A DNA stretch of 64,000 nt from Novosphingobium acidiphilum DSM 19966 (GTDB lineage: Bacteria > Pseudomonadota > Alphaproteobacteria > Sphingomonadales > Sphingomonadaceae): positions 124,001 through 188,000 of the forward strand of contig NZ_AUBA01000003.1 of NCBI RefSeq assembly GCF_000429005.1, written 5' to 3'. Position 1 is the stretch's first letter. Each line of letters begins with the position of its first letter. Below, one piece after another: positions 42,202 to 51,098 of the stretch. Made by a program: the position numbers and the translations under genes. The notes under the pieces are model-generated. The model saw only the letters and a program-made list of their open reading frames with translations, was not told where the DNA came from and did not search any database.

Positions 42202-44691
42202 TCAGAACGTGACGCGGATCGACCCGGTCAGCGTGCGCCCGTTCAGCGGCAACACGCTGACAACGCCGCTGGCAGGCACCGCGCTGGCATCGGCTTCGAC
42301 AATCGCCAGTTTGTTGAACAGGTTGTAGACGTTGAGCGTTGCGGTCACGCGCGGCATCGGGTGGATCTGGACAAACGGATTGACCAGCACATAGCCCGGC
42401 TGCTTCAGCAGGTCGCTGTCCTGCGCAAAGCTGCTGGCCACGCCCACGATATTGGCGCCCACCGAGATCCATTTGCCATCGAACTGGGGCATCGCGGTGA
42501 AGAACAAGGTCGGTTCGTGGCGCGGGGTCAGGCCGTTTTCGGCCGGATTGAGCACGTCGTTGTCGATTTTTGCCTTGGTATAGGTCGCGCCCAGACGCAG
42601 GCTGAACGGCCCTTTGCGCGCTTCGCTTTCGAGTTCGATGCCCTTGGCGCTATAGGTCCGGTTGATCGGGATGACGATGGTTGCCCCGTTCTGATCCTGT
42701 GCAACCTGGTTGTTGATGTCGTTCGACGACGCCCAAAACCCGGTGACGTAGATCGTGACATCGCCGCTGCGGAACTTGGTGCCGACTTCGGCCTGCTTGA
42801 TCAGGCTATAGGCCAGGTCGGGCGCAACCGGCTGTCCGGTCGCAGAATTGAACGTGGGCGGATACAGCCCGCGATCGGCGCCGGCGCGGCCGCCCCGGCT
42901 ATAGCGGGCAAAAGCCGACAGATCGTCGGCAATGCGGTAATTGGCGCCCGCCGAATAGGACAGATAGTGATAGGAATACCCGACCGCGGCGGGCTGCGAC
43001 AAAGGCAACACCGCGGTTTGCGATTCCGCCGCCGAAATCACGCCGTCGCCGTTGAAGTCATAAGCCCCGACGCCAACCCGGCCGCCGCCCAGATCCGAAC
43101 CATAGACGGCGCCACCGACTTTGCCGGTATCGTAGCGCAAGCTGCCGCCGAGTGCCAATTTGCCCACCTGGTAATTGACCGAAGCAAATGGCGCCAGCGT
43201 GCGGAAGTTGACATCGAGATAGCGATGCCCGCGGCCGCCGCTGTGGATGAAGCTGTATGACAACAGGCCACCCTGGGTAACCGGGACGCCGGCTGCGGTG
43301 ACGACGTTGAGGTTGGTCGAATTTCCGCCGCTGGCAAAATCGGTTACCGATGTGTCGAACGACCACAGGATATTGATATCCTGCGACGAGGCGTAAACGC
43401 CTGCGGTGGTGGTCAATTTACCCGTACCCAGCGTAAACACCCGGCTGGCGCGCAATTCGTTGACGGCATAGTCGAAGCTGTTGATGTCGGCATGATCGAG
43501 CAGGTTCAGCGCAGCCAGGCCATTGCCGTTAAGCCCCGCCGGGTTGGCAACAATCTGGCCCGCCAGCGGACCGTCGGCGTATTTCAACTGTGCGCCCGCG
43601 CCGCCGACCACGGTGGCGATGGCGGCTGCCGGAATATAACCGGCCGGCACGGTTTCGTTGTGGACGCCCGAAATATCCGAATAGCGGAACCGGTCGGTCA
43701 CGGTCCAGCCCGCGACATCGAATTGCGCCTCAAGCCCGATCGCGCGGACTTTGCTGCGATCGCCCTGATGCAGATCGATATTTTGCGGCAGATTGTTCTG
43801 GTTGAGCGCCTGGTCATTGGTGATATTGCGTGACCACGCCGAATTGCTGCGCGGATCGAACCCCGGCACCGCCGTATAGGTCGGGTTGGCATTGGTTCCG
43901 CCGATTTCGACCGGCACCACGCCCAGGTACGGTTCGCGATCATCCATCACTTTCGCGTAGACCCGGATATAGCCGTTGTCGAAACTGCGCGTCAGGTTGA
44001 ATTTGATCTGGCCACCGTTGAAGGCATCGTAACCCGTTGCGCGCGGCCCTTCGCCAAGGTGATAGAACCCGCCGATGTTGAACCGCCAATGGTCGTCGAT
44101 CTTGCTGCCATAGTCGAAGTCGACGCGGCCCAGCCCATAGTTGACGCCCGAACTGACCTGCATCACGCCGCCGGTTTCCTCGCCGGTGCGCGAAATGAAA
44201 TTGACCACCCCGCCGGGCGAATTCGATGCAAACGTCGATGCCGAGCCGCCGCGGATCGCCTGCACTTGTGCGGTGCTCAGGTCGACGCGGAGAAACTGCG
44301 TCTGGGTGCCGAAATAGATATCGCCGAATTCCAGAACCGGCAGGCCGTCTTCTTCGATCTGCAGAAATTTCGACCCGTCGGTATCGAGCGGCAAGCCGCG
44401 GATGGTGATCGAGGTGCGGCCATCGGTGCCGCCGGTTTCGGCGCGGATGCCGGGAATATTGCCGACAATTTCGGCAATCGAGGGCGTCCCGATCCGCTGC
44501 AGATCCGCGCTGCTGATCGTGCTTGCCGAAATCGCGGTGTCGAGCAAATCGCGGCCCTTGGCAACGCCGGTGGTGAACGCGCTTGTGGCCGGCGCGGGGG
44601 TGGTGCCGGCGTCTGCGGCCTGGGCGTCGGCGCGCGCCGCAACGGGGGCAAGCGCAGTCGTGGCTGCGAGCACGATAAGCGATTTTTTCAT
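42202..44691 (-). CDS. TonB-dependent outer-membrane receptor 1 (EF-hand-like loop)
   Basis: An 829-residue outer-membrane transporter: signal peptide (about 21 residues), plug domain (about 40-170, SIAEIVGNIPGIRAETGG, GSASTFASNSPGGVVNFISRTG) and a 22-strand barrel with C-terminal SIRVTF. There is no obvious TonB box beyond SAFTTGVAKGRDLLDTAIS. Residues 545-556 (43024-43059) read DFNGDGVISAAE, a perfect EF-hand calcium loop pattern (positions 1, 3, 5, 6, 8, 9 and 12). A GAAGAGG site precedes the ATG at 44691. It is a paralogue of the next receptor, position for position. Substrate unknown; no regulator or periplasmic carrier gene is adjacent. Confidence 0.93.
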   Translation of the reverse strand: MKKSLIVLAATTALAPVAARADAQAADAGTTPAPATSAFTTGVAKGRDLLDTAISASTISSADLQRIGTPSIAEIVGNIPGIRAETGGTDGRTSITIRGLPLDTDGSKFLQIEEDGLPVLEFGDIYFGTQTQFLRVDLSTAQVQAIRGGSASTFASNSPGGVVNFISRTGEETGGVMQVSSGVNYGLGRVDFDYGSKIDDHWRFNIGGFYHLGEGPRATGYDAFNGGQIKFNLTRSFDNGYIRVYAKVMDDREPYLGVVPVEIGGTNANPTYTAVPGFDPRSNSAWSRNITNDQALNQNNLPQNIDLHQGDRSKVRAIGLEAQFDVAGWTVTDRFRYSDISGVHNETVPAGYIPAAAIATVVGGAGAQLKYADGPLAGQIVANPAGLNGNGLAALNLLDHADINSFDYAVNELRASRVFTLGTGKLTTTAGVYASSQDINILWSFDTSVTDFASGGNSTNLNVVTAAGVPVTQGGLLSYSFIHSGGRGHRYLDVNFRTLAPFASVNYQVGKLALGGSLRYDTGKVGGAVYGSDLGGGRVGVGAYDFNGDGVISAAESQTAVLPLSQPAAVGYSYHYLSYSAGANYRIADDLSAFARYSRGGRAGADRGLYPPTFNSATGQPVAPDLAYSLIKQAEVGTKFRSGDVTIYVTGFWASSNDINNQVAQDQNGATIVIPINRTYSAKGIELESEARKGPFSLRLGATYTKAKIDNDVLNPAENGLTPRHEPTLFFTAMPQFDGKWISVGANIVGVASSFAQDSDLLKQPGYVLVNPFVQIHPMPRVTATLNVYNLFNKLAIVEADASAVPASGVVSVLPLNGRTLTGSIRVTF

Positions 44692-44916
44692 GGGACAACC
44701 TCTTCTGGTGGATGCGCAGCGCGCCTCTTGCCGCGCGCATGGTTACGGTTCCGGTGACCGCTGCCATCCGTATTTGCGCGGATAGGAGCATCAGAAAATG
44801 TATGTGCGAACAAAGGGTTAAATGTGACAGCGCGGCATTTGCGCAGCGCCGTGGCGGCCATGATCAACACGCGGCAGATATCGCGACGGATCGGACCGAT
44901 GCGCGCCTGCGAAGTC

Positions 44917-44950
44917 GTGCACCGCGCCGAAGGCACCGGCCGCCTGATCC
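44917..44950 (+). pseudogene. Relic of the aroG 3' end
   Basis: The sequence ending GGCCGCCTGATCCAGACC here closely matches the aroG end GGCCGCCTGATACAGACC at 42155-42170, including the aroG stop codon context and the hairpin that follows. Upstream of this, 44917-44937 matches 41933-41953 inside aroG at 20 of 21 bases, which would require an internal deletion, or aligns to the last codons with a five-base gap. Either way it is a short non-coding relic left by duplication. Confidence 0.45.
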
Positions 44951-44953
44951 AGA

Positions 44954-44979
44954 CCGGGTGCGGCGTTTGCCGCACCCGG
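44954..44979. terminator. Hairpin terminator of receptor 2
   Basis: The same 11-base arms as the aroG terminator, CCGGGTGCGGC (44954-44964) and complement (44969-44979), with loop GTTT instead of GATC. Lies a few bases after the receptor 2 stop on its strand. Confidence 0.7.
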
Positions 44980-44985
44980 CCGGGC

Positions 44986-47475
44986 TCAAAAGGTGATGCG
45001 GACAGAAGCGGTCAGCGTGCGCCCGTTGATTGGCAGGATGTTGACGATCCCGTTGGCCGGAACACCGCCCGAATCGACTTCGCTGAACGCCAGCTTGTTG
45101 AACAGGTTGAACACGTTCAGCGTTGCGGTGACATGCGCCAGCGGGCGCACTTCGACAAACGGATTGACCAGCACATAGCCCGGCTGCTTCAACAGGTCGG
45201 TGTCTTCGGCATAGCTGCTCGACACGCCGATGACATTGGCCCCGATCGAGATCATGCCGGTCTGGAATTGCGGCATTGCGGTCATGAAGAAATTCGGCTC
45301 GTGGCGCGGGACCAACCCGTTTTCCGCAGGATTGTCCAGATCGCTGTCGATTTTCGATTTGGTGTAGGTTGCCCCCAGGCGCAGGCTGAACGGGCCTTTG
45401 CGGGCCTCGCTTTCCAATTCGACGCCTTTTGCGCTGTAGGTGCGGTTGATCGGCACGACAATCGTGTTGCCCTGGGTATCGGCGGCAACCTGGACATTGG
45501 TGTCCTTGGTCGAGGCCCAGAACCCGGTCACAAAAACGGTGATGGGGCCGCTGCGGAACTTGGTGCCCAATTCGGCCTGCCTGATCGGGCTGAAGGCCAG
45601 GCTGGCATTGGCCAGTTGACCGGTGGCCGGGTTGAAACTGGGCGGGTACACATCACGATCGGCGCTGGCGCGTCCGCCCCGGCTGTACCGGGCAAAGGCC
45701 GACAGATCTTCGGCAATGCGATAGTTGGCCCCGGCCGAATACGACACAAAGCCATAGGAATAGGCGACCGATGCCGGTTGCGACAGCGGCAGCATTGCGG
45801 TCTGCGTCTCGGGCAGCGAAATCACGCCGTCGCCATTGATGTCATAGGCGCCCACGCCGACGCGCCCGCCGCCAAGGTCTGCACCATAGACCATGCCACG
45901 CGCCTGTGTCCTGTCGTAACGCAGGCTGGCACCCAGCGTCAGTTTGCCCGCCTGGTAATTGATCGAACCATAGGGTGCCAGCGTGCGGAACCGGACATCA
46001 AGGTCGCGCTTGAACTGCCCGCTGCCGCCCAGAAAGCTGTAGGACAGCACCCCGCCCTGGGTAATCGGGAAACCCGACGGCGTGGTGACATTGAGCAAGG
46101 TCGAATTGCCCCCGCCAGCAAAATCCATCACCGTGCTGTTGAACGACCACAGCATGTCGATATCCTGCGACGAGGCATAGAACCCGGCCGTGGTGGTCAG
46201 CTTGCCGCCTGCAAGCGCAAACACACGGCTGGCGCGCAGATCGTTGACGGCATAGTTCAGGCTGTTGATATCTGCGTTGATCTGCAAGCCCAGCGCAGCC
46301 AGGCCGTTGCCGTTGAGCGTGGCCGGATTGGCCACCGTTTGCCCGGCCAGCGGCCCGTCGGCATAGCTGACGGTGCCGCCCGGCACGCCCAGCGCACCGG
46401 CCAGCGCCGCCGCCGGGATATAGACCTGCCCGGCCGTTTCATTGTGCTGGCCCGAGATGACCGAATAGCGCGCGCGATCGGTGATCGTCCATCCGGCCAG
46501 TTCGAACTGCGCCTCGATGCCGAACGCGCGCACTTTGCTGTGGTCGCCCTGACGCAGGTCGATGGTTTCGGGCAGATTGCTGCGGTTCAACACCAAAGCG
46601 CTGGACACATTGCGGGTCCAGGCGGAATCGCTGCGCGGGTCAAAGCCCGGCAGTGGTGAAAAATGAGGGTCGCTGTCGCTGCCGCTGACCTGCACGGGCA
46701 CGGCGCCAAGAAAGGGTTCGCGGTCATCCAGCACTTTGGCATAAAACCGGATGTATCCGCCATCAAAGGTGCGGGTTGCGTTGAATTTGATCTGGCCGCC
46801 GTTGAATGTATCGTAGCCAGTGGCCCGTGGTCCTTCGCCCCGGCGGTAAAATCCACCCACATTGAACCGCCAGTGATCGTCGATTTTCTGACCATAGTCG
46901 AAATCGACCCGGCCCAGCGCATAGTTGAGGCCGGAACTGAATTGCAGCATGCCGCCGGTTTCTTCGCCCGTGCGCGAAATGAAATTGACCACTCCGCCCG
47001 GTGAATTCGACGCGAATGTCGATGCCGATCCACCGCGGATCGCCTGAACCTGACCAGTGGCCAGGTCGCTGCGCAGGAACTGCGTCGGTACGCCGAAATA
47101 GATATCGCCGAATTCCAGAACGGGCAGGCCATCTTCCTGGATCTGCAAAAATTTCGACCCGTCGGCGTCAAGCGGCAACCCGCGGATGGTAATCGATACG
47201 CGGCCATCGGTTCCGCCGGTTTCGGCGCGGATGCCGGGAATGTTGCCGACGATTTCGGCGATCGAGGTCGTGCCGATCTTGTGCAGATCGCTGTCGCTGA
47301 TCGTGCTGGCCGAGATCGCGGTGTCGAGCAGATCGCGCCCCTTGGCAACACCGGTGGTAAAGGCGCCTTTGACAGACGGTGTGGCCGAAGCGGAATCGGG
47401 CGCGGGGCTGTCAGCCCAGGCGGTGTGCGATACAAGCGCGGTGGACAGCGCAAGCACGGTGATCGATGTTTTCAC
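44986..47475 (-). CDS. TonB-dependent outer-membrane receptor 2 (EF-hand-like loop)
   Basis: An 829-residue paralogue of receptor 1 with the same domain order: signal peptide (VKTSITVLALSTALVSHTAWA), plug and barrel ending in RITF. The start is GTG at 47475 with GAGAGG upstream; an open frame to 47580 lacks similarity. Residues 545-556 (45808-45843) read DINGDGVISLPE, again a perfect EF-hand loop, at exactly the same position as in receptor 1. The plug sequence is nearly identical to receptor 1 while surface loops differ, suggesting diverging specificities. Long antisense frames here are artefacts. Confidence 0.93.
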   Translation of the reverse strand: MKTSITVLALSTALVSHTAWADSPAPDSASATPSVKGAFTTGVAKGRDLLDTAISASTISDSDLHKIGTTSIAEIVGNIPGIRAETGGTDGRVSITIRGLPLDADGSKFLQIQEDGLPVLEFGDIYFGVPTQFLRSDLATGQVQAIRGGSASTFASNSPGGVVNFISRTGEETGGMLQFSSGLNYALGRVDFDYGQKIDDHWRFNVGGFYRRGEGPRATGYDTFNGGQIKFNATRTFDGGYIRFYAKVLDDREPFLGAVPVQVSGSDSDPHFSPLPGFDPRSDSAWTRNVSSALVLNRSNLPETIDLRQGDHSKVRAFGIEAQFELAGWTITDRARYSVISGQHNETAGQVYIPAAALAGALGVPGGTVSYADGPLAGQTVANPATLNGNGLAALGLQINADINSLNYAVNDLRASRVFALAGGKLTTTAGFYASSQDIDMLWSFNSTVMDFAGGGNSTLLNVTTPSGFPITQGGVLSYSFLGGSGQFKRDLDVRFRTLAPYGSINYQAGKLTLGASLRYDRTQARGMVYGADLGGGRVGVGAYDINGDGVISLPETQTAMLPLSQPASVAYSYGFVSYSAGANYRIAEDLSAFARYSRGGRASADRDVYPPSFNPATGQLANASLAFSPIRQAELGTKFRSGPITVFVTGFWASTKDTNVQVAADTQGNTIVVPINRTYSAKGVELESEARKGPFSLRLGATYTKSKIDSDLDNPAENGLVPRHEPNFFMTAMPQFQTGMISIGANVIGVSSSYAEDTDLLKQPGYVLVNPFVEVRPLAHVTATLNVFNLFNKLAFSEVDSGGVPANGIVNILPINGRTLTASVRITF

Positions 47476-47903
47476 AAAAGGCCTCTCGTCTGGTGATACA
47501 GGCAGACGGCCTCTTGCGGCGGCCATGCTTAACAGCCCGGACCCGCCCGCATCAGGAGGACTGCGCAAAGAAACCGGCATGACAGCGGCGCGGGTGGTCG
47601 GCGATACGGCGCATGCCGCCGCTGCGATCCCGTCAGATCGGCGGTGGAAATCAGCGAAAATCGATGCATTTCAGATGGATGATATGGCCATGCCGGATCT
47701 GCGCGATCGGCTGCGGGGCACAGGCTTTGAAGCGTCTGTAAATGCCAAAGCCGCAACCATGCGTAGCTGCGCCACCGTGCGTGGTTAATTCCTGGCTTTT
47801 ATCACCGTTCATGCATCGACGACCGGTGTCTGTTGTGGACACCCGCCATACGGGCCCTGGGGCCGGCGTGGCGCGTTCGCGCCTTGCGGGGAAATTTTGA
47901 AAC
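47476..47903. other. 428-base intergenic region, no gene recognised
   Basis: Divergent promoter region between receptor 2 (minus strand) and the chemoreceptor (plus strand). The part near receptor 2 resembles the region upstream of receptor 1. A plus-strand frame near 47578-47788 (about 70 codons) has no ribosome-binding site or similarity that I recognise and is not called. No riboswitch is recognised. Confidence 0.6.
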
Positions 47904-49739
47904 ATGCTCAATTCGCTCAACATCGAACGCAAGCTTGGCCTGTCGTTTGTGCTGGTGATCGCCTCTGCCGCGGTGATGATGGCGGTGTTCCTGGCCAATA
48001 TCCTGATGATCCGTTCGGCGATGGTGCGCAACGATCTCAGCCAGACGATCCATGCCGAGGCGCTAAGCCTGGAATCGGCGCTGCTGCGGCAGAACAGCCA
48101 GATACGCGGCTATCTCGTCACCGGCGATACCGGCTATCTGAAATCCTATTACGAGGCGCGCGACGATTTTGATCACACCGTGGCCACGCTCGAAGCGCAG
48201 CTGACCGATCCCGAAAAGGTGGCGCTGATCCGCAGCGCACGCGACGATACACAGACCTGGCGGCACGATTGGGGTGATCGTCTGATCGAGGTGGTCAAGA
48301 CGGGCGGCCGCGAACAGGCCGAAGCCGAAGTGCGCGCAGCGGGCAAGGCGGTGCTGATCACCAAGCCGGTGCTGGCGTTGCGCAGTGTGCGCGATGCCGA
48401 GGACAAGCTGATCGCCGACAATGCTGCCAGCCAGCAACGGGCCATCACCATCGCACTGATCACACTGGTTCTGGGTGGTATTGCGATGATTGCGCTGGCG
48501 CTGATGTTGTCGCGCAAGCTGGGCCAGGGGATTGCCCACCCGATCGTGGCGCTGACCGGGGTGATGTCGCAATTGGCCTCGGGCCATCACGATGTCCATG
48601 TGCCCGATGCCGATCGCGACGACGAACTGGGCAACATGGCGCGCGCGGTCGGCGTGTTTCGCGATGCGGCGCAGGCAAAAGTCGCCGCAGAACACAACCT
48701 TCAGACCGCGGTCGAGGCCATCGGCATTTCGTTGCATCACCTGTCGTCGGCCGATCTCAGCCACCGCCTGTCCGCCTTGCCGCCCGAATTCGCCGCGATC
48801 GGTGTCGATTTCAACGCCGCCATGGAAAAGCTGGGCGCAGCGATGGTGGTGGTGCGCGACGGGGTCGGCTCGATCGCTGCGACATCGAGCGAAATTCGTG
48901 TGGCGGTAACCGAACTGTCGCAGCGCAGCGAGCAGCAGGCCCAAGGCCTGGCCAATTCGTCGCGCTCGATCGAGGAAATCACAGGGCTGATGCGCGAAGG
49001 CAACGCCCAGGTGACACGGGCGAACAGCGCCATGACCGAAGCGCGCGGCGAAGCCGAAGCCGGCGGCGATGTCGTGCGCCGCGCCATCGAGGCCATGAAC
49101 GGGATCGATCAGGCCAGCCGCGAGATTGCCGATATCACCACGGTGATCGACGGCATCGCCTTTCAGACCAATCTGCTGGCACTCAATGCCGGGGTCGAGG
49201 CGGCGCGCGCGGGCGAGGCGGGCAAGGGCTTTGCCGTGGTTGCCAGCGAAGTGCGCGCTCTGGCGCTGCGCGCGACAGCGGCGGCACAGGATATCAAGGT
49301 GCGGATCGGATCGGCCGCGACGCATGTCGGGCAGGGCGTGGCACTGGTCGATGAAACGGGCCATGCGCTCGAACGCATCATCGAACGCGTCGGCCATGTC
49401 AGCGGCGCGATCGAGACGATTGCCGATACGGTCGCGCGCCAGTCGCAGGCGATGGAAACGGTCAACCGCCTGATCCTCGATATGGACAAGTCCACGCAGC
49501 AGAACGCCGCCATGGTCGAGCAGACCACCGCCGCCACCAACCTGATGGCCGACGAGGCGCACAAGCTTGGCACTGCGGTTGCGGCCTTTACCGTCGGCGG
49601 GCAGGACAAGGCACGCGCGGTGCAGCACCCACGCCCCGTTCAGCCGCGCGCGCAACCGCGCGCGCTGCCGGCGCCGCGCGCGATTGCGCGCGCGGCAGGT
49701 TCGGCGGCGCTGGCCCACGACGACTGGTCCGAATTTTAG
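47904..49739 (+). CDS. Methyl-accepting chemotaxis protein with CHASE3-like sensor
   Basis: A 611-residue chemoreceptor: transmembrane helix at about 11-35, a helical CHASE3-like periplasmic domain (about 40-180, QIRGYLVTGDTGYLKSY), second transmembrane helix (about 185-207), HAMP, and a signalling hairpin with tip GIAFQTNLLALNAGVEAARAGEAGKGFAVVASEVR. The C-terminus DDWSEF fits the aromatic-x-x-aromatic tether that binds CheR/CheB. The Arg/Pro/Ala linker before the tail is flexible. No che genes are in the window, so it works with a distant array. Confidence 0.93.
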   Translation: MLNSLNIERKLGLSFVLVIASAAVMMAVFLANILMIRSAMVRNDLSQTIHAEALSLESALLRQNSQIRGYLVTGDTGYLKSYYEARDDFDHTVATLEAQLTDPEKVALIRSARDDTQTWRHDWGDRLIEVVKTGGREQAEAEVRAAGKAVLITKPVLALRSVRDAEDKLIADNAASQQRAITIALITLVLGGIAMIALALMLSRKLGQGIAHPIVALTGVMSQLASGHHDVHVPDADRDDELGNMARAVGVFRDAAQAKVAAEHNLQTAVEAIGISLHHLSSADLSHRLSALPPEFAAIGVDFNAAMEKLGAAMVVVRDGVGSIAATSSEIRVAVTELSQRSEQQAQGLANSSRSIEEITGLMREGNAQVTRANSAMTEARGEAEAGGDVVRRAIEAMNGIDQASREIADITTVIDGIAFQTNLLALNAGVEAARAGEAGKGFAVVASEVRALALRATAAAQDIKVRIGSAATHVGQGVALVDETGHALERIIERVGHVSGAIETIADTVARQSQAMETVNRLILDMDKSTQQNAAMVEQTTAATNLMADEAHKLGTAVAAFTVGGQDKARAVQHPRPVQPRAQPRALPAPRAIARAAGSAALAHDDWSEF

Positions 49740-49755
49740 GAACGCGCCACTGCGC

Positions 49756-49787
49756 AACCCCTGGTGGCACAACCGCCGCCAGGGGTT
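49756..49787. terminator. Hairpin between convergent chemoreceptor and DUF2332 genes
   Basis: Nine-base perfect inverted repeat AACCCCTGG/CCAGGGGTT (49756-49764 and 49779-49787) placed 16 bases after the chemoreceptor stop and touching the stop of the convergent gene. It can serve both strands. Confidence 0.6.
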
Positions 49788-50869
49788 CAGCCCAGCCAGA
49801 TCACCTGATCGCCATAAGGGTCGAGGTGCGCCAGCAGCCGCCGTTCGCCGTGGGGCCACATGGTCAGCACCAGTTCGACCACGCGGTGATCGTCATCCCA
49901 TTCGTAGGACACGTGGACCAGCGGGTGCGCGGCATCGGCCTTTGCGCCTGCACATTCAAGCATATCGCGGATGCGCGCGCGGGTCGCCAGATCGAGATAT
50001 TGGCGCAGCATCGAATGGACCACGGCGCGGGTTACCCCGGTGGCGTGGGGTCGATCGAGCCGGTCTTTCAGCCAACAGGCGGCATCCCCGCGCTCGACAC
50101 GCGGGGGGTGGTGGCGGGCGATGCGGATCGCGGCCTGCAACTGGGCCATGCGGTCGGGGCGATCGGCCCAGACATAGCACATCAGCCGTTCGCAGCATTC
50201 GGGATCGGTGACATCGAGCGGCGCCAGATCGACCCCGCTGGCGCTGGCCAGGCGCAGCCGGTGGCGGCGCGGTGCAGGACCGTGCCAGCGCGGTGCGATC
50301 CGGACCGAAGAGGCGGGATCGCCCGACGCGGTGCCGCCCAGGCAAAAGGCATAACGGTCGAGATTAAGGTTCAACCCCGCGCTTGATCCCAGTTCGAGCA
50401 GCTCGATCGGCTGATCAAATCGTGCCGTCGCCGCCATCAGCCCGGCATGGAGCGCACCGCTGCGCGCGACCTCGTTGGTCTGGGTGGGATACGCGATCAG
50501 GCGGGCGAGCGTGGTATCTGCGGCTTCAAACGCATCGGCCACCGCACGATCGACATCGCCGGTACGCGTGGCAAAGGCCGCGGACAGCGATGGCACGTCG
50601 CCACTGCGCGCCAGCAGGTGCAGCGCGCTGTTGACCCGCAGTGCCAGTGCGGCTGCCGCACGGTCGCCGGGCCAGGTCGCCAGCCGCAGCGCCAGCATCG
50701 GCGCACGGTGCAATTGCCGCATGGCAGCCACCAGCACATCGCGCACGAACGGCGATCCCAGCGCGCAGGCCGCCTGCGCCTGGCGGAACAGGTCGGCGCG
50801 CGCGGCGGCCATGGCGTCGGGGGTGGTGGCATCCTGATCGGCCATGACAGGGGGTGTGCTGATGAACAT
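49787..50869 (-). CDS. DUF2332 family protein
   Basis: A 360-residue soluble protein of unknown function. Conserved family segments are LIAYPTQTNEVARSGALHAGLM, ELLELGSSAGLNLNLDRYAF, FCLGGTASGDPASSVRIAPRW and C-terminal HGERRLLAHLDPYGDQVIWLG. The E-L-G-S-S-A-G-L-N-L segment looks like motif I of a Rossmann-fold methyltransferase, so a SAM enzyme is possible but unproven. The ATG at 50869 fits the family; the frame is open further upstream to 51394 without similarity. Convergent with the chemoreceptor. Confidence 0.83.
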   Translation of the reverse strand: MFISTPPVMADQDATTPDAMAAARADLFRQAQAACALGSPFVRDVLVAAMRQLHRAPMLALRLATWPGDRAAAALALRVNSALHLLARSGDVPSLSAAFATRTGDVDRAVADAFEAADTTLARLIAYPTQTNEVARSGALHAGLMAATARFDQPIELLELGSSAGLNLNLDRYAFCLGGTASGDPASSVRIAPRWHGPAPRRHRLRLASASGVDLAPLDVTDPECCERLMCYVWADRPDRMAQLQAAIRIARHHPPRVERGDAACWLKDRLDRPHATGVTRAVVHSMLRQYLDLATRARIRDMLECAGAKADAAHPLVHVSYEWDDDHRVVELVLTMWPHGERRLLAHLDPYGDQVIWLG

Positions 50870-51098
50870 GGGAAGCCGGGTCTTTCGCGCGCGATAGGCA
50901 CCTTGAATACGGCGCTGCAGGCTTAATACCGTTGAACACAGGCCTAGGGATTTGCCCCGTTGCGCTGGTGCTGCCGTGCAATGCCAGCCACTTTGGCGAT
51001 AATTCGCGACAATTCGGGCTTGTGCGCCAAACCTTTGATGTTGCACATGCGTGGCTGCGGCGTCGCGATGTGCCCGACGCTGCCCCGGGGGGGTGTGC

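Larger units (their letters stand above)
44692..44985. other. Intergenic region between the receptors
   Basis: About 294 bases carrying the promoter of receptor 1, a diverged copy of the aroG 3' end (44917-44950) and the terminator of receptor 2 (44954-44979). I see no complete gene here. Sequence just upstream of receptor 1 (GCCTCTTGCCGCGCGCATGG) is also similar to that upstream of receptor 2. Confidence 0.6.

Noticed and set aside
44824..46659. Long plus-strand frames over receptor 2 (and similar at 42001-43260 over receptor 1)
   Set aside because: Antisense to well-supported receptor genes; they only arise from codon bias, although their first bases include the aroG relic.
47578..47788. 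Possible small plus-strand gene (about 70 codons) between receptor 2 and the chemoreceptor
   Set aside because: No ribosome-binding site, no signal peptide and no recognisable sequence; it lies in the promoter region.
48063..49859. A 598-codon minus-strand frame opposite the chemoreceptor
   Set aside because: Antisense shadow with no domain; the chemoreceptor is unambiguous.
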